Part shown: piece after piece, positions 18,364 to 28,804 of the stretch
Position numbering within the stretch: the stretch's first letter is position 1
How the letters are laid out: every line of letters begins with the position of its first letter
Assembly: GCA_028693965.1 (NCBI GenBank)
Contig: JAQUUG010000004.1
Span: 1-33,041, forward strand
Reading direction: 5' to 3'
DNA: 33,041 nt
Source: Bacilli bacterium
GTDB lineage: Bacteria; Bacillota_I; Bacilli_A; RF39; UBA660
Position numbers and translations under genes: made by a program
Notes under the pieces: model-generated
Database searches by the model: none
What the model was told of the DNA's origin: nothing
The model's input: only the letters and a program-made list of their open reading frames with translations

Positions 18364-19050
18364 GTGGATAAAGAAATGTTATTAGTAGATGAAGTGATTA
18401 ATACTAGAACAACTTTATTAGAAAAGATTAATGTTATTTGTTACAAAGGTTTTAAGAGAATGTTTGATATCTTTTTTTCTGTCATAGGAATCATTTTTTT
18501 ACTTCCGATTACTGTTATTGTCAAAATTATAAGCATTTGTAATGGTGATTATGATTCTATTTTTTTTAAACAAGAGAGAATAGGCTTAGATGGTAAAAGT
18601 TTTAATCTTTATAAGTTTAGAAGTATGGTTCCAAATGCTGAAGATGTTCTAATAGAATTGTTAAAACAAGATTCTTATCGTGATGAGTGGGATTTAAATC
18701 AGAAATTTTCTAATGATCCAAGAATTACAAAAATAGGTCAGCTTTTAAGAAAAACATCATTGGATGAGCTTCCACAACTTATTAATATATTAAAAGGTGA
18801 TATGTCATTGATTGGTCCAAGACCACTTGTACATGGAGAACTTGATAGTCATAGTGGTAATCATAATATATATGAAAGTGTTCGCCCAGGAATTACAGGT
18901 TGGTGGGCATGTAATGGTAGATCTGATATTGACTATAGTGAAAGACTTAAGTTGGAATATTATTATATTCAAAACTGTAGTGTAGCTTTAGATATTAAAT
19001 GTATATTCAAAACTATTAGGATAGTAATTAAAAAAAAGGGTGCTAAATAA
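18364..19050 (+). CDS. Undecaprenyl-phosphate sugar phosphotransferase (initiating/priming bacterial sugar transferase)
   Basis: FKRMFDIFFSVIGIIFLLPI, FFKQERIGLDGKSFNLYKFRSM, RKTSLDELPQLINILKGDMSLIGPRPL, RPGITGWW. GTG start with SD ggggtg. Confidence 0.95.
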   Translation: MDKEMLLVDEVINTRTTLLEKINVICYKGFKRMFDIFFSVIGIIFLLPITVIVKIISICNGDYDSIFFKQERIGLDGKSFNLYKFRSMVPNAEDVLIELLKQDSYRDEWDLNQKFSNDPRITKIGQLLRKTSLDELPQLINILKGDMSLIGPRPLVHGELDSHSGNHNIYESVRPGITGWWACNGRSDIDYSERLKLEYYYIQNCSVALDIKCIFKTIRIVIKKKGAK

Positions 19051-19093
19051 TATAAATATGTTTTAATTTTCTATTTAGTATGGTGGTGATAAA

Positions 19094-20224
19094 ATGGATA
19101 GTAAGCAAAAAAAAATTATTGTTGCACACGTTATTGGTAAATGGCTTGGTGGGGGAGTAGAAGCTGTTGTTATGAATTATTATAGGCATATTGACACAAA
19201 TAAAATTCAATTTGATTTTATTTGTGATGAAGATTCTACTAATATTCCTTATGATGAAATAGAAAAATTAGGAGGGCGTGTTATTATTGTTCCTCCATAT
19301 CAAAAGTTATTTAGATATCAAAAAGAATTATATAAAATATTTAAATTAAATAATTATAAAATAGTTCATTCTCATATAAACACTTTATCTGTTTTTCCAC
19401 TTAGAATAGCAAAAAAAGCGGGCATTCCTGTGCGAATAGCTCATAGTCACTCTACAACTAATAAAAAAGAGAAGAAAAAGCATTTATTGAAACAGCTATT
19501 AAAACCTTTTTCTAAGGTATATGCTACCCATTTTTTTGCATGTTCAGAACTGGCTGGTAGATGGTTATTTGGTGACAAAACTTTTGATGAAGGAAAAGTT
19601 TATATTTTAAATAACGCCATTGACGTAGAAAAATTTGCTTATAATGAAAAACTTAGAATAAAAAAAAGAAAAGAATTGGGTATTAGTGATGACACTTTAG
19701 TAATAGGTCATGTTGGTAGATTTGTAGAGCAAAAAAATCATAGATTTTTAATTGATATTTTTGATGAAATACATAAAGAAAAAAAAGATAGTTTGTTATT
19801 ACTTGTTGGGCAAGGACCTTTAGAAGAAGAAATTAAAGAAAAAGTGAAAAACTTGAGTTTAACTAATTCTGTAATGTTTTTAGGTCAAAGAGGTGATGCT
19901 CATGAATTATATCAAGCTATGGATGTGTTTTTGCTTCCTAGTTTATATGAGGGGCTTCCTGTTGTTGGAGTTGAGGCACAAGCTTCAGGATTATTATGTG
20001 TATTCTCTGATGATATGACTAAAGAGACTAAAGTATTAGATTCAACAATATTGGTTAGTTTATCAAAAGATACAAATGAATGGAATAATATTATCTTAAA
20101 GTACGTTGAAACTTTTATAAGAAGCAAAAATTATAATGAAATAACTAATAATAATTTTAATATAAAATATGAAACTAAAAATTTAGAAAAAAAATATATA
20201 GCAATTGATCATATCAATATATAG
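19094..20224 (+). CDS. Family 4 glycosyltransferase (EpsF-like)
   Basis: AHVIGKWLGGGVEAVVMNYYRHID, VIGHVGRFVEQKNHRFLIDIF, LLPSLYEGLPVVGVEAQASGL. Confidence 0.93.
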   Translation: MDSKQKKIIVAHVIGKWLGGGVEAVVMNYYRHIDTNKIQFDFICDEDSTNIPYDEIEKLGGRVIIVPPYQKLFRYQKELYKIFKLNNYKIVHSHINTLSVFPLRIAKKAGIPVRIAHSHSTTNKKEKKKHLLKQLLKPFSKVYATHFFACSELAGRWLFGDKTFDEGKVYILNNAIDVEKFAYNEKLRIKKRKELGISDDTLVIGHVGRFVEQKNHRFLIDIFDEIHKEKKDSLLLLVGQGPLEEEIKEKVKNLSLTNSVMFLGQRGDAHELYQAMDVFLLPSLYEGLPVVGVEAQASGLLCVFSDDMTKETKVLDSTILVSLSKDTNEWNNIILKYVETFIRSKNYNEITNNNFNIKYETKNLEKKYIAIDHINI

Positions 20225-20310
20225 GTTATTATTAATTTATACTAAAAATATTAAAAATTATATTAATAATAGTTTAAAATTACATATAAAAGGGAATTGA
20301 GGTGTTATAA

Positions 20311-20850
20311 ATGCTTTTTGAAATTATAAGTGTGTTTTGTGGAATTGTTAAAATTTTAACTTATAAATTGATTTATTTGTTTAGAATTTCATTTAAAAAA
20401 CCGCCTTTAATGAATTGCTCTTTTAGATTAGTAATTAAAAAGGGTGCTAAAGTAATTATTGGATCAAACATGAGATCTAGGGATGATATAAACATAAGAG
20501 TATATAATAGTGGAATATTGGAGATTGGAAATAATGTATTTTTTAATGATAATTGTTCAATCAATTGCCAAAAAAAAATTACCATTGGCAATGGTTGTAT
20601 TTTTGGGCAAAATGTATTGATATTTGATCATGATCACGATTACAGGAGAAATATACTTGATTTTGTTAGAAAAGAAGTTGTTATTGGAAATAATGTCTGG
20701 GTGGGAGCTAATGTAGTAATATTAAAAGGTGTGAAAATTGGTGATAACTGTGTTATAGCAGCTGGAAGCATTGTAACCAAGGATGTACAAAGCAATAATG
20801 TATTTTTTCAGGAAAGAATTGATCAATTAAAGGATTTGTCAAAATGTTAA
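20311..20850 (+). CDS. Left-handed beta-helix (hexapeptide repeat) acyltransferase
   Basis: [42 protein letters not shown]...[37 protein letters not shown]. Confidence 0.92.
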   Translation: MLFEIISVFCGIVKILTYKLIYLFRISFKKPPLMNCSFRLVIKKGAKVIIGSNMRSRDDINIRVYNSGILEIGNNVFFNDNCSINCQKKITIGNGCIFGQNVLIFDHDHDYRRNILDFVRKEVVIGNNVWVGANVVILKGVKIGDNCVIAAGSIVTKDVQSNNVFFQERIDQLKDLSKC

Positions 20851-21884
20851 AATTATTTTTTATAATGAGTACTGATGACTTTTCTGGAGCTGAATCTGTT
20901 AACTTTTCTATTATTAAATCTTTGAATGACAAATATGATTTTTATTGGGTTTCAAAAAGAGGGAATATTAATGCTTTTCTAAGAAAAAATGATATTAAAT
21001 ATATTGAGATAAGAAGATTGAGTGTTAAAGAAATTAATGGTGTTATTAATAAATATAAACCTGATATTTTACATGCTACTGACTATAAGGCGAGTACAAT
21101 TTGTGCACTCTCAAAAAAAGGTAAAATACCTTTAATATCTCATTTACATAATAATTCTCCTTGGTTAAAAAAAATTCATCCATTTAGTTTTGCATTATTA
21201 TACGTGGGACTTAAAAGTGATAAAATAATAACAGTCTCTAATTCGATAGAAAAAGAGTATATATTTTCTAAATTTATTCATAAAAAAATTATAAATTTAG
21301 GAAATCCAATCGATCGTAATTCTATTATAAAACAAGTTAATAATGATGATTATAAAAAAAAGTATGATATATGTTGTGTTGGAAGATTAACAAAACAAAA
21401 AAATCCTCTGAAATTTATAGAAATTATTAAAGAAATCAGAAAAATTAAAAAAAATGTTAAAGTTGTTTGGGTTGGTAAAGGTGAATTATTGTCTGAATGC
21501 ATTAAAAAAAGGGATTATCTCGGTTTGAAAAATACAATAGATTATGTAGGTTTTAAAGATAATCCTTATAAATATATGGCAGCATCAAAAATATTTGTTT
21601 TGTGTAGTGAGTGGGAAGGCTTTGGTTTAGTTGCTTTTGAGGCTTTGTCTTTGGGATTACCTGCTGTTGTTTCAAATATTGGTGGGTTGCCTGATATAGT
21701 AGATAATTATTGTGGAAGATTATGTGATAATAATACTGATTTTATTAATGAAATTAATTTGCTGCTATCTAGTGATGAATATTATAATTTAAAAACTAAA
21801 TCGGCCATTGAAAAATCTATTATTATTGAAAATGCTGATAATTATTATTCTAGGTTAGGGGCAATATATGATGATATGATTTGA
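20844..21884 (+). CDS. Family 4 glycosyltransferase
   Basis: [69 protein letters not shown]. Start overlaps the upstream stop. Confidence 0.92.
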   Translation: MLKLFFIMSTDDFSGAESVNFSIIKSLNDKYDFYWVSKRGNINAFLRKNDIKYIEIRRLSVKEINGVINKYKPDILHATDYKASTICALSKKGKIPLISHLHNNSPWLKKIHPFSFALLYVGLKSDKIITVSNSIEKEYIFSKFIHKKIINLGNPIDRNSIIKQVNNDDYKKKYDICCVGRLTKQKNPLKFIEIIKEIRKIKKNVKVVWVGKGELLSECIKKRDYLGLKNTIDYVGFKDNPYKYMAASKIFVLCSEWEGFGLVAFEALSLGLPAVVSNIGGLPDIVDNYCGRLCDNNTDFINEINLLLSSDEYYNLKTKSAIEKSIIIENADNYYSRLGAIYDDMI

Positions 21885-21904
21885 AATAAGGAGTGGAAAA
21901 ACAA

Positions 21905-22978
21905 ATGACAAAAAAGTTAAACATATTATTAATATTTTTAATTGTCTTATATAAAAATATAATGTATTGGCCAATGATTACAAATGGATTTTTATATATG
22001 TTAATTATTATTATGGGAATAGTCACATTTTTTGCTTGTTCAAAAAAAACACTTCAAAAGAAACATTTAATATTTATAATTACTCTATCCGTGTTATTAG
22101 CTGTTGCTGTTTTTCATTCGGAAAGTGCAAATTTATTATTTCCTATTTTAATATTATTTTCATTCTATAATGAAAAAGATTCGTACAAGCAAATTGCAAA
22201 AAATTATTTTTACTCACTGTTAATTTGCTTTTTATTGACAATATTTTTAAATAAAATAGGTATTTTACCAAGTTATAATATTACAAGATATAATATCATC
22301 AGATATAGTTTGGGATATATTCATCCTAATTTTGTATTTTTATATTTCTTTTTTATTTGTATAAGCGGATATTATGCATTTGATAATCAAAAATTATTTG
22401 TACTAATAACACTGCCTTTTGCTATCTTATTTTATAATTTTTCATTGTCAAGGACTGGTATTGCATGCTATTATATTTTAATATTTTTAATATTTATATA
22501 TAAAAATAATAATTATCATTTACTCAATAAAATATCAAAGTATTTATTTTACATATTAACTATATTAACAATAATTTTTGTAATGTTATATAATCAAAAC
22601 ATTTTTGTTCAATTAGATTTTTTGCTTAGTGGTAGATTGGCTAATTGGTCTTATTTCATAAAGAATGGTTTATTATCTAGTCCGATAGGAAAAATTCATT
22701 TTTCCTCAACCACTTACACAATTGATAATTTTTTTCTAGTTTTATTTTATGACTATGGATATGTTGGATATGTCATATATTCAATTTTAAATTTCATATC
22801 AATTAAAAAAAATGAGGCTGATAAAAAATTTTTGATTTGTATGGTTTCTTTTTTAATATATGGTTTATGCGATTCTAATACAATTGTCACCAGTATAAAT
22901 TTCTTATTGCCATTGCAATTAATTATTATTTTTAATAAGAATAATAAGAGTGGAGATGATTTGATTGAAGAAAGTTAA
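21905..22978 (+). CDS. Wzy-like O-antigen/EPS polymerase
   Basis: Polytopic membrane protein; ITRYNIIRYSLGYIHPNFVFLYFFF, YNFSLSRTGIACYY. ATG 21905 preferred because GTG 21893 abuts SD aaggag. Confidence 0.75.
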   Translation: MTKKLNILLIFLIVLYKNIMYWPMITNGFLYMLIIIMGIVTFFACSKKTLQKKHLIFIITLSVLLAVAVFHSESANLLFPILILFSFYNEKDSYKQIAKNYFYSLLICFLLTIFLNKIGILPSYNITRYNIIRYSLGYIHPNFVFLYFFFICISGYYAFDNQKLFVLITLPFAILFYNFSLSRTGIACYYILIFLIFIYKNNNYHLLNKISKYLFYILTILTIIFVMLYNQNIFVQLDFLLSGRLANWSYFIKNGLLSSPIGKIHFSSTTYTIDNFFLVLFYDYGYVGYVIYSILNFISIKKNEADKKFLICMVSFLIYGLCDSNTIVTSINFLLPLQLIIIFNKNNKSGDDLIEES

Positions 22979-24095
22979 CATTTTATTAATTGGATTCTCT
23001 GATAATCTTGGAGGAATTGAAACATATTTAATAAACTTATATAGACTAATAAATAAAGATAAATTTAATGTAAAATTTTTAGTTTTTAAAGATACCAAAT
23101 ATATTTTTTATGATGAGATAAAGAAAGATTTAATTTATATTACATCTCGAAAAAAAAATTTTTATAATTTTATAAAAGATTTAAAAAATCTATATTTGTT
23201 ATATGATTTTGATATAATACATTGTAATTTAATGTCTTTTAGTTTTTTTGAACCTATTATTTATGGATTGAAGTATAGTAAGGCAACATTAATTTTACAT
23301 TCTCATGTTGCTGGAAAAATAAAAAATCCATTTAAAACATCAATAATATCAAATTATGGTAAATTAAAAATTCTTAATAATAAATATAAAGGTAGATATG
23401 TTTTTTTTGGCTGTTCTCAAGACGCAATTGATGATTTATTTGGAAGTTATTATAGAGATAATAATTGTGATTATTATGTTGTGAATAATGGAATAGAGAT
23501 AGATAAATTTTTATATTCTAGTTTGAAACGGGAAAAAATAAGAAATGAGTTAAAACTGTCTAAGAACGATTTTTTAATTGGGCATGTAGGACGATTTACA
23601 TATGCAAAAAATCATAAAAAAATCATTTCAATTTTTAATCTTTTACTTAAAGAAAATGATAATTTTAAATTGCTCTTAATTGGTGATGGAGAATTAAAGA
23701 AAGAAATTAATTTACAAATATTAAAATATGGCATTGCTGATAAAGTAATTATATTATCTAATATTAATAATGTATATGATTATATGTCTGCAATGGATTT
23801 ATTTTTATTCCCATCAATATTTGAAGGATTTGGTATTGCAGTAGTTGAAGCACAGGTATCAGGATTAAAGTGTTTAATATCTAATTGTATACCGAAGGAA
23901 ATTGAAATTTCAAGTAAAATAGTAAGATGTGATAATTCGAGTGATGATAATACTTGGATTAGAGAAATAATTAAAGTTAAAAATTCTAACAGAAATAGTA
24001 GAACAATTAATAAAACAGTATTTAAAAAATTTGAATCTTCAATAAGTGTTTCAATAATTGAAGATATATATAAGAAAATAAAATTTAGAAATTAA
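22965..24095 (+). CDS. Family 4 glycosyltransferase
   Basis: LLIGFSDNLGGIETYLINLYRLI, IGHVGRFTYAKNHKKIISIF, LFPSIFEGFGIAVVEAQVSGL. TTG start. Confidence 0.92.
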   Translation: MKKVNILLIGFSDNLGGIETYLINLYRLINKDKFNVKFLVFKDTKYIFYDEIKKDLIYITSRKKNFYNFIKDLKNLYLLYDFDIIHCNLMSFSFFEPIIYGLKYSKATLILHSHVAGKIKNPFKTSIISNYGKLKILNNKYKGRYVFFGCSQDAIDDLFGSYYRDNNCDYYVVNNGIEIDKFLYSSLKREKIRNELKLSKNDFLIGHVGRFTYAKNHKKIISIFNLLLKENDNFKLLLIGDGELKKEINLQILKYGIADKVIILSNINNVYDYMSAMDLFLFPSIFEGFGIAVVEAQVSGLKCLISNCIPKEIEISSKIVRCDNSSDDNTWIREIIKVKNSNRNSRTINKTVFKKFESSISVSIIEDIYKKIKFRN

Positions 24096-24432
24096 CTTTC
24101 AAATATTAAGCACTTTTAAATTAAAAATTATAAAACAGATATTTTTAAAAAATTGCTACACTGTTAGGATCCCATTTTATTATTTTTAAAAAAACAAATT
24201 TTCTATAATAATTCCATCTGTCTCATTATAAATAAGCAAATAGAGCTTATATTTTAACATATATATTATGAATAATTAGTTCATTAATTAATTTTCTACA
24301 TAATGTTCTATTTTGTAATTCTGCTGAATATATAAAATATTTAAATGTTAACTAATTAATCAATGATTAAAATAAAAAATTGACGTTTTTATCATTTCAA
24401 AACAATCTAAACTGTAAATTTATAGAAACAAA

Positions 24433-24462
24433 TTGACAGAGCGTGAGTTGTTATATTATAAC
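24433..24462 (+). promoter_or_regulatory. Promoter for the pyruvyltransferase-flippase-MenD-like-SDR segment, with palindrome over the -10
   Basis: TTGACA (24433-24438), 18-nt spacer, TATAAC (24457-24462); GTTATA-T-TATAAC palindrome at 24450-24462. Confidence 0.5.
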
Positions 24463-24535
24463 TAATAAAAATATAATAGAAAGGAATCAATCTGCTGCGT
24501 TAATCACTTAAGATTGGTTATATATTAAATTATTT

Positions 24536-25648
24536 ATGAAAAAAATTGAAATAGTTACTTTTCATTTAGCTAATAATTATGGAGCAGTGCTGCAAGCTTA
24601 TGCCCTACAATCAATATTAGATAAAAAGTATAATGCTGAAATATTAAATTATGATAATAAATTTATTTCAAATAATTATAAAGTATTTAAATCAATAAAT
24701 GTTAATCCAATAAAAACAATATACCATTTTGCTAATGATATAATTAATTATAAAAAAGAAAGTACAAAGGTTAAATTATTTAATGAATTTAGAAAAAATA
24801 AGTTTAAATTATCTCCTTATTTTGATAATTATAATAATGCAATAATTCCAATAGCTGATGTATATATTGTAGGTAGTGATCAAGTATGGAATCCATTTTT
24901 AACAAATGGTATAGATAAAGTTTATTTATTGAATTGTATTTCTGGCTCAAAGAAAATATCATATGCTGCAAGTAGTGGCAATTTAGAATATATCAAAAAT
25001 AATAAAGAAGAATTTTTTGATAAACTAAAATCTTTTGATTTCATTTCTGTTCGAGAAGAAAAATTAAAGAGATATATCATTGAAAATGGTGTTGAACCTG
25101 TGGATGTTGTTTTAGATCCAACTCTGTTGCTAACAAAAAATATGTGGATTAATTTTTTAGATAAAGAGAGGATAGAAAAAGAAAAATATATATTTGTTTA
25201 TAGTGTAAATAATTCAAACAAATTGTTTATCAATTTTGTAAATAAATTTGCCAATGAAAAAAAAATAAAAATTGTATATTTTGACAAACATGATTTGAAT
25301 AATAATTACAAATGTGATAAAAAATCATATTATTCAACGGGACCAAAAGAATTTGTAAATCTTTTATATTATTCTGATTATGTTATTACTACAAGTTTCC
25401 ATGGTACTGCTTTAGCATGTATTTTTAATAAGAACTTTTATGTTGTATTATCAACATTTCAAGACAGATTAACAACTATTCTAAATACTTTAAAATTAAA
25501 TAATCGGATTATTACAAATATGTCTGAATATGAATGTGCTATTAATGATAATATTGATTGGCAAAAAGTTAATTTATTATTGGATATAGCAAGAAACAAA
25601 TCATTAAATTGGTTATACAATTCGATAGAAAGTGGTAAAAATGAGTAG
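24536..25648 (+). CDS. Polysaccharide pyruvyl transferase family protein
   Basis: IEIVTFHLANNYGAVLQAYALQ, YIVGSDQVWNPFL, ISYAASSGN, YVITTSFHGTALACIFNKNFYVV. Confidence 0.92.
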   Translation: MKKIEIVTFHLANNYGAVLQAYALQSILDKKYNAEILNYDNKFISNNYKVFKSINVNPIKTIYHFANDIINYKKESTKVKLFNEFRKNKFKLSPYFDNYNNAIIPIADVYIVGSDQVWNPFLTNGIDKVYLLNCISGSKKISYAASSGNLEYIKNNKEEFFDKLKSFDFISVREEKLKRYIIENGVEPVDVVLDPTLLLTKNMWINFLDKERIEKEKYIFVYSVNNSNKLFINFVNKFANEKKIKIVYFDKHDLNNNYKCDKKSYYSTGPKEFVNLLYYSDYVITTSFHGTALACIFNKNFYVVLSTFQDRLTTILNTLKLNNRIITNMSEYECAINDNIDWQKVNLLLDIARNKSLNWLYNSIESGKNE

Positions 25649-27050
25649 AAGTAGAGATTTAGCTAAGAATACTATAATAATTTTTATTGGAATAATATGT
25701 ACTAAATTGCTGTCATTTTTATTACTACCATTGTATACTAGTGTTTTATCTACTACAGAATATGGAATTGCGGATTTATTAACAACACTTATTTCTATGT
25801 TATCTCCTATAATTAGTTTACAAATAAGTCAGGGATTATTTAGAAATTTAGTTGAATGCCGAGATGATTGTAACGAACAAAAGAGCTTGATTTCTACAAG
25901 TATCATATTTATTATTATCAATTCTACAGTTTATTATATATTGTTTTTAATGATAAATCCTTTGATTAAAAATGATTATAAGTGGTTTTTATCAATTACA
26001 ATAATTGCAAGTATATTTTCCGACTTATTATTACAAATATCAAGGGGTTTAGGAAAAAACAATTATTATTCTATAGCAGGGGTAATAACAGCAATTTTTA
26101 CAATTTTTTATAATGTATTGTTTTTAGTCTTTTTACATTATAAAGTAAACGGGTTGTTATTGGGAACATTAATATGATATATAAGTGGTATTATTTATAT
26201 ATTTGTTAAATTAGAGCTCTATAAGCTAATTAATATAAAGTATTTTGATCAAAAATATTTAAAAAAATTAATGAAATATTCTTTACCACTAGTACCTAAT
26301 GCACTATCATGGTGGGTGTTTAATACTTCTGATAGGGTGATTGTGTCTGTTTTTCTTGGATTATCATTTACAGGAATATTATCAGTTTCATATAAATTTT
26401 CCACTATAATTGTTTTATTATATAATATTTTTGATAAAAGTTGGTGTGAATCTATTATTTTACATATAAAAGACGAAGATATTGTTGAATATTTTAATAA
26501 AATATTTTTAATGATTTTTAACTTGTTTTTATCATTTGGTTTATGCTTATTGGCATTTATGCCTATTTTATTTAATGTTTTGATTAACGATAATTTTGTT
26601 GATTCTTACAATTTGATTCCGATTGTCATAATTGCCTCTATTTTTCAAGTCATAGTTGGATTAGTTAGCGTTGTTTATGCGGCAAATAATGATACCAAAT
26701 CTCTTGCAAATACAGCAATTTGGTCTTCTGTGGTTAATTTAATAATTGATCTTGCTTTGATTAATTACATTGGTGTTTATGCAGCAGCGGTTTCAACACT
26801 TTGCTCTTATCTATTTTTTTCAATATATAGAGCATGGGATGTAAGTAAAAAGTATATACATATTAATTTTAATTTAAAATACTACCTAATCGCAATTATT
26901 ACATTGATTATAGTAATCATTTGTTATTATAGTAATTTGATAATTTTAAAATTATTTGGTATGATTATAGCAATAATTTATTTTTTTGTTTCAAATAAAA
27001 ATGAAATTAAAGTTGTAAAAAAAACAATTAAAAGCAAGATAAAAAAATGA
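25641..27050 (+). pseudogene. Wzx-type flippase interrupted by one in-frame TGA (26175-26177)
   Basis: ORFs 25632-26177 and 26271-27050 are in the same frame. The intervening DNA translates without other stops as ...GLLLGTLI*YISGIIYIFVKLELYKLINIKYFDQKYLKKLMKYSLPLVPNALSWWV..., continuous flippase-like sequence. Confidence 0.82.
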
Positions 27051-27063
27051 AAGGAAGTTATAT

Positions 27064-28800
27064 ATGAATAACTTATACACTGATGAAAAAAATGTTCAAA
27101 TAATAATTTCATTATTAAAATCACATAATATTAGAAAGGTGGTTGCGAGCCCAGGAACAATGAATGTAACATTTATTGGAAGTATTCAAAATGATGATTT
27201 TTTTGAAATATATTCATCTGTTGACGAACGATCAGCAGCGTATATTGCATGTGGTTTAGCAGCTGAAAGTAGAGAACCGGTTGTTATTACTTGTACAGGA
27301 GCAACTGCTTCAAGAAATTATATGTCAGGTCTTACTGAAGCATATTATAGGAAATTACCTATTTTAGCACTTACTGCTACTTCACCGTTGGAAAGAATAG
27401 GTAACAATTTACCGCAAATGATTGATAGAACAAATCAATTAAATGATACTTTTAAAAAATCAATATTTATAGATTTCGTTAGTAGCATTGAGGATGAAAA
27501 TAATTGTATCAATAATGTAAATAATGCATTATTAGAACTAACAAGACATGGGTGTGGTCCTGTTCATTTAAATTATGTTACTTTTGCAAGCAAAAGTTTT
27601 AATGTGAAAAAATTGCCTGTTATAAGGAAAATAGAAAGATATACAATAGAAGATACTTTACCAAAAATTGAAAACAAAAGATTGGGAATATTTGTTGGAA
27701 CGCATAAGAGAATGAGTGATGATTTATTAAATCAAATTGATGAATTCTGCGAAAAATATAATTCAGTTGTCTTATGTGATCAAACTAGTAATTATACTGG
27801 AAAATATGGCATTAGTGCTTCTTTGATAATGCAACAGGATGCATATATTGCACCATGCAACATTTTTGATATTATTATTGATATTGGAGAAATTTCTGGA
27901 TCTTATATTAAATTTAATACCAAATCATCTTGGCGTATCAGTCTGGATGGTGAAATAAGACATAGAAATTATCCTATTAAAAATGTTTTTGAAATGTCAG
28001 AAAGTTACTTTTTTCGTACATATAATAAAATGTGTAGAGGAAGAAGTAGTATGAGTTTATATAAAGAATGGTTAAAAGAAGATAACAATTTTAGAAAAAT
28101 TATTCCTGAATTACCTTTTTCAAATGCTTGGATAGCTCAAAATTTATATAATAAGTTGCCAACTAATTCAAATTTATTTTTAGGAATCTTAAATACACTA
28201 AGAAGTTGGAATTATTGTCCACTATTAAAAGAACAAATTGTATATTGTAATACTGGAGGTTTTGGAATTGATGGTACAATTTCTTCACTATTAGGAGTAT
28301 CACTCGCATCAAAAAACCTATCTTTCTGTATTTGTGGTGATTTAGCATTTTTCTATGATATGAATAGTCTAGGAAATAGACATATAAATAACAAAATGAG
28401 AATTATGGTAATTAATAATGGCAAGGGGATAGAATTTAGAAATTATTCTCATATAGCTTCTCAATTTGGAGAAGATGCTGACAAATATATTGCTGCTGGT
28501 GGCCATTATGGTAATAAATCTATTACATTGATAAAAAATTATTGTGAAAATTTGGGGTTCAAATATTTAACTGCATCAAATAAAAAAGAATTTTATGAGG
28601 TGATTTCGGAATTTACCAATAATTGTACATATGGACAACCAATTTTATTTGAAGTGTTTACAGAAACAGAAAATGAAAGTGATGCATTAAAACAAATTAG
28701 AATTATAAAGAAATCTTTAAAAGGGCAAATAAAAGAAAAGTTAGGCAAAACTTTAAATAATAGAACAAAAGATAAATTAAAAAAAGTTATTGGAAGGTAG
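27064..28800 (+). CDS. MenD-like thiamine-diphosphate-dependent enzyme of unknown substrate
   Basis: SVDERSAAYIACGLA (catalytic Glu region), GFGIDGTISSLLG, GDLAFFYDMNSLGN...VINNGKG (ThDP-binding GD...NN motif). SD aaaggaag upstream. Confidence 0.88.
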   Translation: MNNLYTDEKNVQIIISLLKSHNIRKVVASPGTMNVTFIGSIQNDDFFEIYSSVDERSAAYIACGLAAESREPVVITCTGATASRNYMSGLTEAYYRKLPILALTATSPLERIGNNLPQMIDRTNQLNDTFKKSIFIDFVSSIEDENNCINNVNNALLELTRHGCGPVHLNYVTFASKSFNVKKLPVIRKIERYTIEDTLPKIENKRLGIFVGTHKRMSDDLLNQIDEFCEKYNSVVLCDQTSNYTGKYGISASLIMQQDAYIAPCNIFDIIIDIGEISGSYIKFNTKSSWRISLDGEIRHRNYPIKNVFEMSESYFFRTYNKMCRGRSSMSLYKEWLKEDNNFRKIIPELPFSNAWIAQNLYNKLPTNSNLFLGILNTLRSWNYCPLLKEQIVYCNTGGFGIDGTISSLLGVSLASKNLSFCICGDLAFFYDMNSLGNRHINNKMRIMVINNGKGIEFRNYSHIASQFGEDADKYIAAGGHYGNKSITLIKNYCENLGFKYLTASNKKEFYEVISEFTNNCTYGQPILFEVFTETENESDALKQIRIIKKSLKGQIKEKLGKTLNNRTKDKLKKVIGR

Positions 28801-28804
28801 AAAA

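Noticed and set aside
19107-19115. A9 homopolymer early in a GT4 gene (others in GT and acyltransferase genes near 20570 and 23150), considered as phase-variation tracts
   Set aside because: Runs of 8-9 A are expected several times by chance in about 33 kb of such AT-rich coding DNA; all the frames are intact here.
21967-22170. 67-aa plus-strand ORF
   Set aside because: Out-of-frame inside the second Wzy gene.
26175-26177. Interpretation of the flippase TGA as Trp under genetic code 4 or as selenocysteine
   Set aside because: Other genes appear to terminate at TGA and TGG is in regular use; no SECIS-like structure was identified after the codon. A nonsense mutation or sequencing error is simpler.
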